Assembly: GCA_008180335.1 (NCBI GenBank)
Contig: VTEF01000002.1
Location: 183,972 to 247,971 of the forward strand
Source: Priestia megaterium
Lineage (GTDB): Bacteria; Bacillota; Bacilli; Bacillales; Bacillaceae_H
Length of the DNA stretch: 64,000 nt
Reading direction: 5' to 3'
Positions 1 through 7,693 of the stretch are shown here, in pieces. The notes below the pieces were generated by a model. It had not been told where the DNA came from. It did not search any database and saw nothing but the letters and a program-made list of their open reading frames with translations. Every line of letters begins with the position of its first letter. The first letter of the stretch is position 1. The position numbers were made by a program, and so were the translations under genes.

Positions 1-693
1 ATGTAGTTTGTTAAAAATATTAAATCCATCTTTGATAGTAAAGGCACCATCAAAAATCCATTCTTCCTTTACTTGTAGATTGGCTTCAGATAAAGCCTTT
101 AGAAATCCCTTCATTCTTTGTCCCTGCGCTTGACTGTAAGAAGTATCAAAGCAAAATCCTATTTTTTGATGCCCTTTTTCAATTAGATGTTTAACGGCTT
201 TATATCCTGCTTCAAACTCGTCATAACATATGATGGGAATCGAAGCATTCTCATGATATTCATTACATAACAATATAGGACCATAAGCTAAATAAGGCTC
301 AATTGTGGGCCATTCATTTTCTAAAGCTCCTAATATTACTCCGTCTATCTCTTTGTTTTTCAGCAGAGACATCATTTCAAGCTCATTTTTCTTCTTATAG
401 AAGGTCTGGCAAATAAGCACTTTATAGCCTTTTTGAAAGGCTTCGTTAGAGATGCCTTTGATCAGTTGACCGAAAAATGGATGATCAACAGTTGGTACAG
501 AAAGTGCAAGTGTACGGGTTTTGCGGGCTCGCAAATGTTTTGCTAAATAATTAGGAGAGTAATCCAGTTCTTTGATGACGTCTAGAATCTTTTTTCTTTT
601 CTCTTCAGAAACATATGGATGATTGTTTAATACCCTTGATACTGTTGTTTTAGAGACTTTGCATATTTTTGCTATCTCATCAATAGTAGGCAT
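1..693 (-). CDS. ntdR: LacI-family regulator, NtdR-like (partial, C-terminus outside window)
   Basis: Reading the minus strand from ATG at 693 gives an open frame of 231 codons that runs off the window edge. It begins MPTIDEIAKICKVSKTTVSR, a classic LacI/GalR helix-turn-helix, followed by the hinge (LDYSPNYLAKHLR) and a periplasmic-binding-protein-like sensor domain (about residues 60 on). About 100 C-terminal residues are missing if the family length of about 330 applies. GGAAGTGA lies just upstream as ribosome binding site. It is divergent from an ntdA remnant and an ntdB-like gene; in Bacillus subtilis the LacI-type NtdR activates ntdABC, so NtdR is the best match by recall and context. 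An alternative is any sugar-responsive LacI regulator. Confidence 0.8.
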   Translation of the reverse strand, partial: MPTIDEIAKICKVSKTTVSRVLNNHPYVSEEKRKKILDVIKELDYSPNYLAKHLRARKTRTLALSVPTVDHPFFGQLIKGISNEAFQKGYKVLICQTFYKKKNELEMMSLLKNKEIDGVILGALENEWPTIEPYLAYGPILLCNEYHENASIPIICYDEFEAGYKAVKHLIEKGHQKIGFCFDTSYSQAQGQRMKGFLKALSEANLQVKEEWIFDGAFTIKDGFNIFNKLH

Positions 694-717
694 ATAGTCA
701 CTTCCTTAAAAAATAGA

Positions 718-748
718 TTGACATGTTATCGATTTCACAAATTACTAT
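718..748 (+). promoter_or_regulatory. Promoter with LacI/CcpA-type operator upstream of the ntd remnant
   Basis: TTGACA at 718-723 is a perfect -35 box; a weak -10 (TACTAT, 743-748) follows at 19 bp. Directly after the -35 is TGTTATCGATTTCA (724-737), which fits the LacI/GalR operator and cre pattern TGNNANCGNTNNCA. It could be bound by the neighbouring LacI-type protein or by CcpA. An inverted repeat TGTTATC (724-730) / GATAACA (762-768) brackets the region. Confidence 0.5.
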
Positions 749-800
749 CAAAATATAAATGATAACAATATATTAACAAAGTATGCTGGAGGTCATCCAT

Positions 801-1126
801 ATGAAACCATTAATAAAAGTGAAGAAACGATGCTTCTATTAAACTATGTTGAAAGGGAGTTAAAAAGAATAGACATTAAAACACAAGATCCCATTGTTAA
901 TCCAACACTCTGTGAAGTCATTCATATAAAAGCTTCAGAGTTTGTGAAAAAGCAGGGACGATTGCTACAAACGATAAGGAAACAACAGCAACTGCCTTTG
1001 TATCAAGGGCTAGCGTTAAAGGAACAAAACAGAGTAATGGAGGCGTTAGATAGTGTTAGTAAACAAAATTGGGAAATTCAAACAAGTAAAAGGTGTCACA
1101 AATCCAAAGTATATAGTATTTTGTGA
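801..1126 (+). pseudogene. ntdA: ntdA remnant (aminotransferase, frameshifted and internally deleted)
   Basis: A GGAGG at 789-793 precedes ATG at 801, but that frame stops after 13 codons. The frame that resembles NtdA (3-oxo-glucose-6-phosphate:glutamate aminotransferase, about 440 aa) is shifted: it reads NKSEETMLLLNY from about 812 and continues to 1126. Its first 45 residues resemble the NtdA N-terminus and its last stretch (LPLYQGLALKEQNRVMEAL) resembles the NtdA C-terminus, as recalled from B. subtilis. The PLP-binding core of over 300 residues between them is gone. So there are two lesions, an early frameshift and a large in-frame deletion. The end overlaps ntdB, as expected of the former operon. 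Confidence 0.6.
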
Positions 1127-1904
1127 TTTCGATGAAACTTATTATCCTCATGAACTCAATCTCGATAAACAAAAAAAATTGTATGAGTTAGAAGATTATT
1201 TAGTAAATAAAGCTAATCAGCAAGATTTAGTATTTGGCTGGGTAACAGGAAGCAGCATTGAATCTGTACTAAATAAAATGGAAAAAGGAAATTTGAGATT
1301 TCTGCCTCATTTTATAGCCAGTAATTTAGGGACAGAAATAGCTTATTTTTTTAAAGGCAGCTTTAATGTTGCAGATACTAGCTGGGATTTGCATTTGACG
1401 AAGACAACATTTTCTTCTGGAAAAGTAGAAAAGATAATTAAAACATTAAAAAGTCAATATCAGATTATTCTAGAGCCGCAAACACAGTTAGGAAGCTCGC
1501 GTTTTAAAAAGAATTTCTATTACAAAGAACAGAATCAAGCAGTAGATGAATTCAGCCTTTCAGTGATTGAACAACTAGCAAAAAAGGAAGGGATCTCAGT
1601 AAATATTAATAAATGTAACCCTTTTGCTGGTGATCCAGCTGATAGCTATGACGTAGACTTTATCCCTTCAGAAACAGGAAAAAATAAAATAGTAGAATTC
1701 ATGCTTCATAAATACGGAGTAGATTTTAATCATTCGTTTGCTTTTGGAGATAGCGGGAACGACTTGCAGATGCTTAAGTCTGTCAAGCATGGATATCTTG
1801 TTGGAAATGCTACAAACGAAGCGAAAGCGAAGCATTCAGCTACTTCTATTGGCGAGTATTCAGACGGGATTTTAACCACGTTAAAATCGATTATTCAAGA
1901 ATAA
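1053..1904 (+). CDS. ntdB: NtdB-like HAD phosphatase (kanosamine-6-phosphate phosphatase)
   Basis: The 283-residue product starts at GTG 1053 with GGAGG nine bases upstream (1039-1043). It carries HAD motif I FCDFDET (about residues 23-29), motif II-like WVTGSS, and motif III/IV FGDSGND near residue 230, the type IIB HAD layout. Strings such as YELEDYL, GWVTGSSIES and PHFIAS match B. subtilis NtdB as I recall it. NtdB removes phosphate from kanosamine-6-phosphate, the last step toward kanosamine, in the cytoplasm. The partner aminotransferase gene ntdA is broken upstream and no ntdC dehydrogenase follows, so the pathway cannot run from this locus. The phosphatase may be a relic or have another sugar phosphate substrate. 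Confidence 0.82.
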   Translation: MLVNKIGKFKQVKGVTNPKYIVFCDFDETYYPHELNLDKQKKLYELEDYLVNKANQQDLVFGWVTGSSIESVLNKMEKGNLRFLPHFIASNLGTEIAYFFKGSFNVADTSWDLHLTKTTFSSGKVEKIIKTLKSQYQIILEPQTQLGSSRFKKNFYYKEQNQAVDEFSLSVIEQLAKKEGISVNINKCNPFAGDPADSYDVDFIPSETGKNKIVEFMLHKYGVDFNHSFAFGDSGNDLQMLKSVKHGYLVGNATNEAKAKHSATSIGEYSDGILTTLKSIIQE

Positions 1905-1939
1905 AGGAGAGCACATATCTGATATGTGCTTTCCTTTTA
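1903..1939 (+). terminator. Intrinsic terminator after ntdB
   Basis: A long hairpin, AAGGAGAGCACATATC pairing with GATATGTGCTTTCCTT, starts at the ntdB stop codon and ends in a T-rich tract. Confidence 0.85.
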
Positions 1940-1940
1940 T

Positions 1941-2141
1941 TTAACGGACTTTAATGTTTCACATAATTTCCGTAAGTAAAACAATCCATCTAACTGCAGT
2001 AGGCTCCGTTTATCAAATTGCTGCTGGCACTTTTCCACAATGTTTTTGGCTCTTTCTAAATCATTCTCTTGCAAGTCTTTTATTGATTTTTTTTAAGAGA
2101 ACGACTTCTGCTGAGTAGACTAAAGTTTGTGTAAGCTTCAT
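1941..2141 (-). pseudogene. Frameshifted fragment of an unknown small gene
   Basis: On the minus strand, ATG at 2141 opens MKLTQTLVYSAEVVLLKK and then meets an eight-A run (plus-strand T run 2087-2094). Shifting frame there continues as SIKDLQENDLERAKNIVEKC and ends ETLKSVK at 1941. The two halves join smoothly into a 60-70 residue amphipathic, coiled-coil-like protein, and open frame extends upstream of the ATG (hydrophobic, to about 2216). No ribosome binding site is seen. I read it as the tail of a decayed gene; a sequencing error in the homopolymer is the other option. The family is not recognised. The stretch 2217-2353 shows nothing further that I can support. Confidence 0.35.
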
Positions 2142-2353
2142 TAATAATATTTTTACGTATTGAAAAGAATCAAATATTAAGAAGAAAAGAGCGGGTAAAA
2201 TAAGTTTAAATCAAATGCTCTTTATGTAGTGCTTACTTAATAAGTATTAAATGCCTCTGACTAATAATATACTGAATAATTAAAGGAGATCATCCATTTC
2301 AAACAGAAAGAGTGATCTAGGGAAGTGATAGATGACTTTTTTTGTTGAATCTA

Positions 2354-2974
2354 TTATTTGTCAGTAAATAAAAGCTTTAATCCTAATAGACCAAAAACAG
2401 TTCCTTGCATGTATTTAAGTGATGCTTGAAACTGACGGTTTCCTTTTACTCTTTTACCAAGGTTTGAAGCAAAAATTGCAATCAATGAGAAAATAATCAG
2501 TGTTTCAATAATGAAAATGATACCGAACATAAACATCTGCAAGCTGACATACCCTAAAGATGGATTGACGAACTGCGGTAAAAAGGTAATAAAGAAAATC
2601 GCTACTTTTGGATTGGATAGATTGGTAAAGAAGCCTTTTCGAAAAAAATGCTTTGTGTTGATCTCGTTTGCAGTTAGTGACAAGGGTTCGGTTTTCGAAC
2701 GAAAAGATTGAAACGCCAAAAATAATAAATAGATCACACCCACAATTTTCAATACGTTAAAAGCAATAATTGATTTTTCAAAAATGATCGACAATCCTGC
2801 AGCAGCCAAAATGGTATGAATAAGCGTACCGGTAATTGAGCCTAAAACGGTTTTAATGCCTGCTTTTACACCTGAGGATAAGCTTTGAGTAAGGACAAAA
2901 ATCATGTCTTGCCCAGGTATAAGAACAATGGTTAATGAAACAAGTATGTAAGATAAAATCCATGATAAAGTCAT
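2354..2974 (-). CDS. LysE/RhtB-family amino acid exporter
   Basis: This is a six-helix membrane protein of the LysE/RhtB translocator family, which exports amino acids or their derivatives across the cytoplasmic membrane. The N-terminus has the family signature IPGQDMIFVLTQSLS around residues 20-35, and the length (206-208 aa) is standard. Two ATGs lie close together at 2980 and 2974. AGGAGGG at 2982-2988 sits only about 3 bases from the first but about 9 from the second, so I place the start at 2974. The gene stands alone between weakly structured intergenic regions, and no regulator is adjacent. The substrate cannot be told from sequence. Confidence 0.88.
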   Translation of the reverse strand: MTLSWILSYILVSLTIVLIPGQDMIFVLTQSLSSGVKAGIKTVLGSITGTLIHTILAAAGLSIIFEKSIIAFNVLKIVGVIYLLFLAFQSFRSKTEPLSLTANEINTKHFFRKGFFTNLSNPKVAIFFITFLPQFVNPSLGYVSLQMFMFGIIFIIETLIIFSLIAIFASNLGKRVKGNRQFQASLKYMQGTVFGLLGLKLLFTDK

Positions 2975-3151
2975 TTGCATGCCCTCCTAAAAAGATTTAA
3001 TCATGTTTTTGAAAATCTTCTCAAGAGTGCGTGCTAATGAATTAATAAAGCAATAGATTAGTAGAGTAAAGAGGTTATGTACAGTTTGCTATATCTGCTC
3101 GTAAAATAGTTGATAGGGTAAATGATATTTGTATCAGGAGGGGTGGCTTTA

Positions 3152-3457
3152 ATGAAAAATTTATCAGTGCCTTATTATGCTGTGATTTTTTCCTCGCAGC
3201 GAACTGCAGAAAATAAAGGTTACGAGGAAATGGCTGAAGAGATGGCTAAGTTAGCGTCACAGCAAAAAGGGTTTCTAGGAGTAGAGAGTGTACGCGGAGA
3301 AGACGGCTTTGGCATTACAATTTCATACTGGAAATCAATGGAGGATATAAAACGATGGGGACAGAATTCAAGACATCAACTGGCGCAAGAAAAAGGGAAA
3401 AATGACTGGTATGAATCGTTTAGTATTAAGATATGTAAAGTGGAAAATGAAAGATGA
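3152..3457 (+). CDS. Antibiotic biosynthesis monooxygenase (ABM) domain protein
   Basis: This 101-residue protein has the ferredoxin-like ABM fold pattern: YYAVIFSSQR as first strand, GFLGVESVR in the middle, then the GFGITISYWKSMEDI motif with its conserved tryptophan and a WGQNSRH helix. Such proteins act on quinones, heme or small phenolics, or simply bind them; B. subtilis YqjZ is a similar protein. The ATG at 3152 is preceded by AGGAGGGG at 8 bp spacing, so the upstream in-frame ATG at 3122 is not used. The gene is monocistronic. Its neighbour catE, two genes on, also acts on aromatics, but there is no shared transcript. Confidence 0.8.
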   Translation: MKNLSVPYYAVIFSSQRTAENKGYEEMAEEMAKLASQQKGFLGVESVRGEDGFGITISYWKSMEDIKRWGQNSRHQLAQEKGKNDWYESFSIKICKVENER

Positions 3458-3688
3458 ACATGCAGCTGAAGCTTCATTTGTGTTGCAATAAGAAGGCTTA
3501 CTTTGTACTGTCAGGCAAAAAATCTGCAAGCTTCATCTTTTATTGTTAGAAAATGAATGTAAGATACCTGATTTCTTATACAAGAAATCAAAACATTAGT
3601 GAGGGAAGAATCTTTTCTCCTGCTGTTCGTTCAAACGTGATGAGTTTCATGAAAATAATCGATAGATTCTTTAAAAGAAGGTGTTTTT

Positions 3689-4546
3689 ATGTTGAAAAAA
3701 TTAACAAATCGAGTTTATTATATGCCTCATTATTCAAAAACAGACCGCCCGACACTAGGTTTAATTTGCGGAGATACATATAGTTTAATCATTGATTCAG
3801 GCAATTCACCAGCGCACGCAGAAGCGTTTTTGCATGATGCAGCGAAAATGAATATCCCTCCTGTAATGGGGGTAATCATTACGCATTGGCATTGGGATCA
3901 TACTTTCGGAATGGAGGCAATGAATGCACTGACGATTGGTCATCAAGAGACAAAAGCACAGTTAGAATATATGAAAACGTTAGAGTGGGATGACGATTCG
4001 CTAGATGCACGTGTAAAAAAGGGAGAAGAGATTGCTTTTTGCGGAGATATGATGAAGCTTGAAATGCCGGACCGAAATCATTTGAAGATAATCGGACTTG
4101 ATGTAACGTTTCATGACAAATTAGAAATCGATTTGGGCGGGGTAACCTGTCTTCTTCAGCATGTAGGTGGCGTGCATGCAAAAGACTTCATTATTGCTTA
4201 CATTCAAGAAGAAAAGGTGCTGTTTTTAGGTGATTGTCTATGTCCAGATCTTTATAGCGGCGAGTGGAGCTATGATTATAAAGATCTCAATCGTTTACTA
4301 CAGCTTGTAAAGCCTTACGATGTGGAGTATTACGTGAGCTCACACCAAAATCCTCAAACAGATCAGGAGCTATGGAATGATGTAAATGAGTTATGTGAAA
4401 TGGGAAAGTTTGTCGGCGATGAGAAATCGGTCGAAAGTGCTGTCAAACGCTTTCGAATGGAACGAAATGCAGGACCAACCGAGCAGCAAATGGAAGATAT
4501 TACGTTTTTTGTAAATGGCAATCAAAAGCGCGATGGAATTTTTTAA
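3689..4546 (+). CDS. Metallo-beta-lactamase-fold hydrolase
   Basis: The 285-residue protein has the MBL metal motif THWHWDH at residues 65-71 (HxHxDH), a later GGVHAKD site likely giving a third histidine, and LGDCLCPD supplying the bridging aspartate. These predict a binuclear Zn or Fe hydrolase in the cytoplasm; no signal peptide is present. AGAAGGTG precedes the ATG at 3689. The C-terminal 60 residues are helical and charged and may form a lid. MBL-fold proteins range from thioesterases to lactonases, and nothing here fixes the substrate. It is not a beta-lactamase by any visible sign. Confidence 0.85.
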   Translation: MLKKLTNRVYYMPHYSKTDRPTLGLICGDTYSLIIDSGNSPAHAEAFLHDAAKMNIPPVMGVIITHWHWDHTFGMEAMNALTIGHQETKAQLEYMKTLEWDDDSLDARVKKGEEIAFCGDMMKLEMPDRNHLKIIGLDVTFHDKLEIDLGGVTCLLQHVGGVHAKDFIIAYIQEEKVLFLGDCLCPDLYSGEWSYDYKDLNRLLQLVKPYDVEYYVSSHQNPQTDQELWNDVNELCEMGKFVGDEKSVESAVKRFRMERNAGPTEQQMEDITFFVNGNQKRDGIF

Positions 4547-4643
4547 GGTGCCTTTTTCTAAAAAAGATATTCATGAAACAGGTTTAAAAATAGTAGTAGA
4601 GGGAATTTTGTTAGAAGATTGAAATAAAAATGAGGAAGGAGCT

Positions 4644-4922
4644 ATGATGATGAGACAAAAAACGTTAATTTCAAGTTTAGCTATTTCAACAGTAGGAGTT
4701 GGAATTACATCCTACTTGTTAAAAGATAAGTCAAGCCGCGAAAAGGCAAAGGGGCTTGTGCGCAGCGCAAAAATGAAAATTACGTCTTTTTCACGTAAGA
4801 AGCCAAGTTCTGTTCCTATTGAGAAAGCAGGAAATCCAGATCCTCAAGATATTGAAGAGAACAGAATGGTTGCAGAAGGCTCCGTTTATCCGGTTCAGTA
4901 TTACAATCAAAACCAGCAATAA
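4644..4922 (+). CDS. Small membrane-anchored protein of unknown function
   Basis: This 92-residue (or 91 from the second ATG) protein has one N-terminal hydrophobic segment (SSLAISTVGVGITSYLL), a lysine/arginine-rich middle (KAKGLVRSAKMKITSFSRKK), and a polar tail ending YYNQNQQ. The layout suggests a YtxH-like single-pass protein with a basic cytoplasmic part, but I do not recognise the family. GGAAGGAG lies before the start. It is followed by a strong terminator, so it is probably transcribed alone. Confidence 0.65.
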   Translation: MMMRQKTLISSLAISTVGVGITSYLLKDKSSREKAKGLVRSAKMKITSFSRKKPSSVPIEKAGNPDPQDIEENRMVAEGSVYPVQYYNQNQQ

Positions 4923-4925
4923 GTA

Positions 4926-4964
4926 CAAAATCCTGGCATGATTATCATGCCAGGATTTTGTTGT
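4926..4964 (+). terminator. Intrinsic terminator
   Basis: A perfect 15-bp stem (CAAAATCCTGGCATGA / TCATGCCAGGATTTTG) with a 3-base loop is followed by TTG TTT. Confidence 0.92.
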
Positions 4965-4975
4965 TTAAAATAAAC

Positions 4976-5027
4976 TTGACGAAATTAGATTATAAAAATA
5001 TAATTACTTACACAAAGTAACTAACTT
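4976..5027 (+). promoter_or_regulatory. catE promoter with overlapping palindromic operators
   Basis: TTGACG (4976-4981), a 17-bp spacer and TATAAT (4999-5004) form a near-consensus SigA promoter. Overlapping the -10 and start site are two interlocked inverted repeats: TTACTT-N5-AAGTAA (5004-5020) and AAGT-N5-ACTT (5015-5027). In B. subtilis catE is repressed by the thiol-based DUF24/MarR-type proteins YodB and CatR, so these are the likely operator; no such regulator gene is adjacent. Confidence 0.65.
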
Positions 5028-5148
5028 ATTAAAAAGAAATAAAAGTGGTCGTCTAGCTGAAAAAATAAGCATGATTAGTACAAAGTAAACGTGCAATAAG
5101 CAAGAAGATAAATCATTTCATCGAGTAATAGAGAGGAAGAGAAGAGTT

Positions 5149-5997
5149 ATGACATTTCATGGTGGACAAAATACATTTGTTGGGCAAGTTGCTCTAAAGG
5201 TTCAAGATTTGGAAAGATCGCTTGCGTTTTATCAAAACATTATTGGGTTCCGAGTGTTAACACAATCAGCCACTGAAGCAGTTTTCACAGCCGATGGCCA
5301 AACACCGCTGTTATCAATTGAGCAGCGAGCGGATCTTTTGCCGAAACAAAGCCGAACAACCGGTTTGTATCACTTTGCACTTTTGCTGCCAACCCGTTTT
5401 GATTTAGGAAAGGTATTAAAACATTTAGTGGAAAGTGGATATCCGCTGCAAGGGGCTTCAGATCATCTTGTGAGCGAGGCTATTTACTTAGCAGACCCTG
5501 ACGGCAATGGAATTGAAATTTACCGTGACCGTCCGTCTGAAACATGGGAGTGGAACGAAAGTGAAGTGGTGATGGCTACTGAACCGATGGATGCGCAAGG
5601 GGTTCTTGCAGCAAGCGATGGCAAAGCGTGGGCAGGGTTGCCTAAGGATACAGTTATGGGACATATTCATTTGCATGTATCAGAATTGGCACAGACAGAA
5701 GTGTTTTATCAAACGTTAGGGTTCGATGTTGTAAATTATTTTCATAATCAAGCATTGTTCATGTCTACAGGCCGCTATCATCACCACATTGGTTTAAACA
5801 TATGGAACGGAGTCGGAGCACCAGCACCTGTAGATAACAGCGTTGGATTGAAGTTTTTTACACTTATTTTTCCAAATGAAGCAGCAAGAAATCAAATTGT
5901 GAAGCAGTTAAAAGCAATTGGAGCGGATGTCATAGAAGAAAACGGACAATTATTTACGAATGATCCTTCTGGGAATAAAATTAAATTGGTAGTTTAA
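5149..5997 (+). CDS. catE: Catechol 2,3-dioxygenase CatE
   Basis: This is a 282-residue type I extradiol dioxygenase with two vicinal-oxygen-chelate (glyoxalase) modules, roughly residues 8-125 and 170-280. It cleaves catechol meta to the hydroxyls with Fe(II) or Mn(II), removing toxic catechols. The signatures GLYHFA, YLADPDGNGIEIY, GHIHLHVS and YHHHIGLNIW hold the metal histidines and glutamate; the whole order matches B. subtilis CatE (285 aa). AGAGGAAGAG precedes the ATG. It is monocistronic with its own operator-bearing promoter and a downstream terminator. It pairs functionally with the Mhq-type dioxygenase near 59 kb. Confidence 0.9.
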   Translation: MTFHGGQNTFVGQVALKVQDLERSLAFYQNIIGFRVLTQSATEAVFTADGQTPLLSIEQRADLLPKQSRTTGLYHFALLLPTRFDLGKVLKHLVESGYPLQGASDHLVSEAIYLADPDGNGIEIYRDRPSETWEWNESEVVMATEPMDAQGVLAASDGKAWAGLPKDTVMGHIHLHVSELAQTEVFYQTLGFDVVNYFHNQALFMSTGRYHHHIGLNIWNGVGAPAPVDNSVGLKFFTLIFPNEAARNQIVKQLKAIGADVIEENGQLFTNDPSGNKIKLVV

Positions 5998-6006
5998 GTG
6001 CGTATT

Positions 6007-6043
6007 AAAAAAGATCGTCTTTGATGCAGAGGCGATCTTTTTT
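6007..6043 (+). terminator. Intrinsic terminator after catE
   Basis: AAAAAAGATCG pairs with CGATCTTTTTT across a 15-base loop, giving a U-rich tail. Confidence 0.85.
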
Positions 6044-6274
6044 AAGTTTTTTTTGCAAAAACCATTACAATCAGACATAGATTACGAAACAGACCATTGG
6101 ATGGTGACTGAAAAAAGGATAAATTGTTGAATGCAAGGAGAATTTGTATCACGATTATTGTGTGATGAAAGTTTGCCTAAAAATAAGAGTGGGAATTTAA
6201 TCTGTAACAATTAGAATTATATGTAAAAAAAGAAAGAACAAATAAATATTTCAGTAGAAAAGGAGTGAGGAATT

Positions 6275-6370
6275 GTGAAATATAAAGTGAAACATTGGCT
6301 GCGTTTAACATCTGATGAGCGTTATTTGGTCTTGTTTGCCACAGCTGCGATTCAGAAAGAGAAACGTTAA
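6275..6370 (+). CDS. Candidate 31-residue small protein
   Basis: In the 555-base gap after catE, GTG at 6275 with AAAGGAGTGAGG upstream opens a 31-codon frame: basic N-terminus (MKYKVKHWLRL), a DERYLVLF segment, an alanine pair and a charged end (QKEKR). It ends before a hairpin terminator at 6421. The strong ribosome binding site and the downstream terminator argue for a real small gene, but nothing is recognised. The rest of the gap (6044-6274) is AT-rich with nothing I can support. Confidence 0.4.
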   Translation: MKYKVKHWLRLTSDERYLVLFATAAIQKEKR

Positions 6371-6420
6371 TAATAAGGTTCACTCATCAAAACGAGTAAA
6401 AAAACAGCAAGCGGATGGAA

Positions 6421-6455
6421 AAAGGAAAGCGTGCACGTGTATGCTTTCCTTTTTT
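6421..6455 (+). terminator. Intrinsic terminator
   Basis: AAAGGAAAGC and GCTTTCCTTT form a stem around a 14-base GC-rich loop, followed by T6. Confidence 0.8.
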
Positions 6456-6554
6456 CCTTATTAAGAGGCAGGTGCATTATTATAGTTAAGTTATGTTTTA
6501 AGATTTATAATAATAAGATAAAGAGAGTAAAAGTATGAAGGAGAGGAGATACAT

Positions 6555-7541
6555 ATGAAGACACGCGTAACAGAGATGTTAGGTATTCAGTATCCAATTG
6601 TACAAGGGGGGTTGGCATATTTAGCATATGCTGACCTAGCTGCAGCTGTTTCAAATGCAGGAGGGCTTGGGCAAATTACAGCGATGACGTTAAAAATGCC
6701 AGAGAAGTTAAGAAAGGAGATTCATAAAGTACGCTCTTTGACATCAAAGCCATTTGGCGTAAACTTTGCAGTTGGCGGACAAACGGAAGGGTCTTATAAA
6801 GAATTACTTGAAGTAGCAGTAGAAGAGAGCGTGCCGGTGATCTCAATTACAGGAGCGAATCCGACACCGATTTTTGAACGGTTAAAAGGGACAGGCATAA
6901 AAACACTTGTATTAGTTGCAAATGTGAGACAAGCGCAAAAGGCGGAAGCACTTGGTGCAGATGCCGTCATGGCAGTTGGCCAAGAAGCTGGAGGGCATAT
7001 TGGACGTGATGATTTAGGCACAATGGTTTTAATTCCCCGTGTAGTTGAATCCGTTTCGATACCTGTTTTAGCAAGCGGCGGGATTGGCAGCGGAAAAGGG
7101 CTATTAGCGGCCTTTTCTCTTGGAGCGGAAGGAATTGAAATGGGTACGCGTTTTATTGCGACAAAAGAATGCGTTGATGCTGGAGAAGCTTATAAAAAAG
7201 CGATTGTAGAAGGGACAGAAAGGGATACAGTTGTTATTAAACGTTCACTTGGAACACCGGGACGCGTGCTGAAATCGGATTATACGTTAAATATTATTAG
7301 CAGGGAAGATGAAGGCCAAACATATGAAGACCTAAAAGATGTTATTAGCGGAAAAGCAAATTGTCGTTATATCTATGAGAATAAGCAGGAAGAAGGTTTT
7401 GGATGGGCAGGCCAAGTGATTGGGCTCATTAATGATATTCCTACTGTTCAAGAATTATTTAATGAGATGATTGAAGAATTTGAAACAGGGCTAAAACGTT
7501 TAAATTGGATAGCTGAGAACTCATGTGAAAGAAGCTCATAA
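6555..7541 (+). CDS. Nitronate monooxygenase / FabK-like flavoprotein
   Basis: The 328-residue protein is an FMN-dependent TIM barrel of the nitronate monooxygenase (2-nitropropane dioxygenase) and FabK family. Visible marks are the N-terminal substrate/FMN loop PIVQGGLAYLAYADLAAAVS, GGLGQI, the GQEAGGHIG turn near residue 143 that carries the conserved histidine, and ASGGIGSG plus GTRFIATKE for the phosphate of FMN. It oxidises propionate-3-nitronate-like compounds to aldehydes; some relatives are enoyl-ACP reductases, but no fab genes are nearby. GGAGAGGAG precedes the ATG. It appears monocistronic, with a weak long-loop hairpin (about 7610-7675) downstream. Confidence 0.85.
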   Translation: MKTRVTEMLGIQYPIVQGGLAYLAYADLAAAVSNAGGLGQITAMTLKMPEKLRKEIHKVRSLTSKPFGVNFAVGGQTEGSYKELLEVAVEESVPVISITGANPTPIFERLKGTGIKTLVLVANVRQAQKAEALGADAVMAVGQEAGGHIGRDDLGTMVLIPRVVESVSIPVLASGGIGSGKGLLAAFSLGAEGIEMGTRFIATKECVDAGEAYKKAIVEGTERDTVVIKRSLGTPGRVLKSDYTLNIISREDEGQTYEDLKDVISGKANCRYIYENKQEEGFGWAGQVIGLINDIPTVQELFNEMIEEFETGLKRLNWIAENSCERSS

Positions 7542-7693
7542 GCTTATAATGAGAGAATAAGTGAATTGGATTTGCAACATTTTGTGGAAAAAGCAGTGAA
7601 AACTGTTTAAAAAAAGTAGATTTTGAAGTATTCTAACAAATATACAACTCAGAAGAGTCTACTTTTAAAATATGTTGAAAGCCCGGTGAATGC

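Noticed and set aside
2280..2345. Partly complementary GATCATC/GATGACT blocks as a terminator for the LysE gene
   Set aside because: Stem is broken and too weak to call.
3458..3688. TGAAGCTTCA palindromes after the ABM gene
   Set aside because: Short palindromes separated by AT-rich sequence; no convincing stem-T tract.
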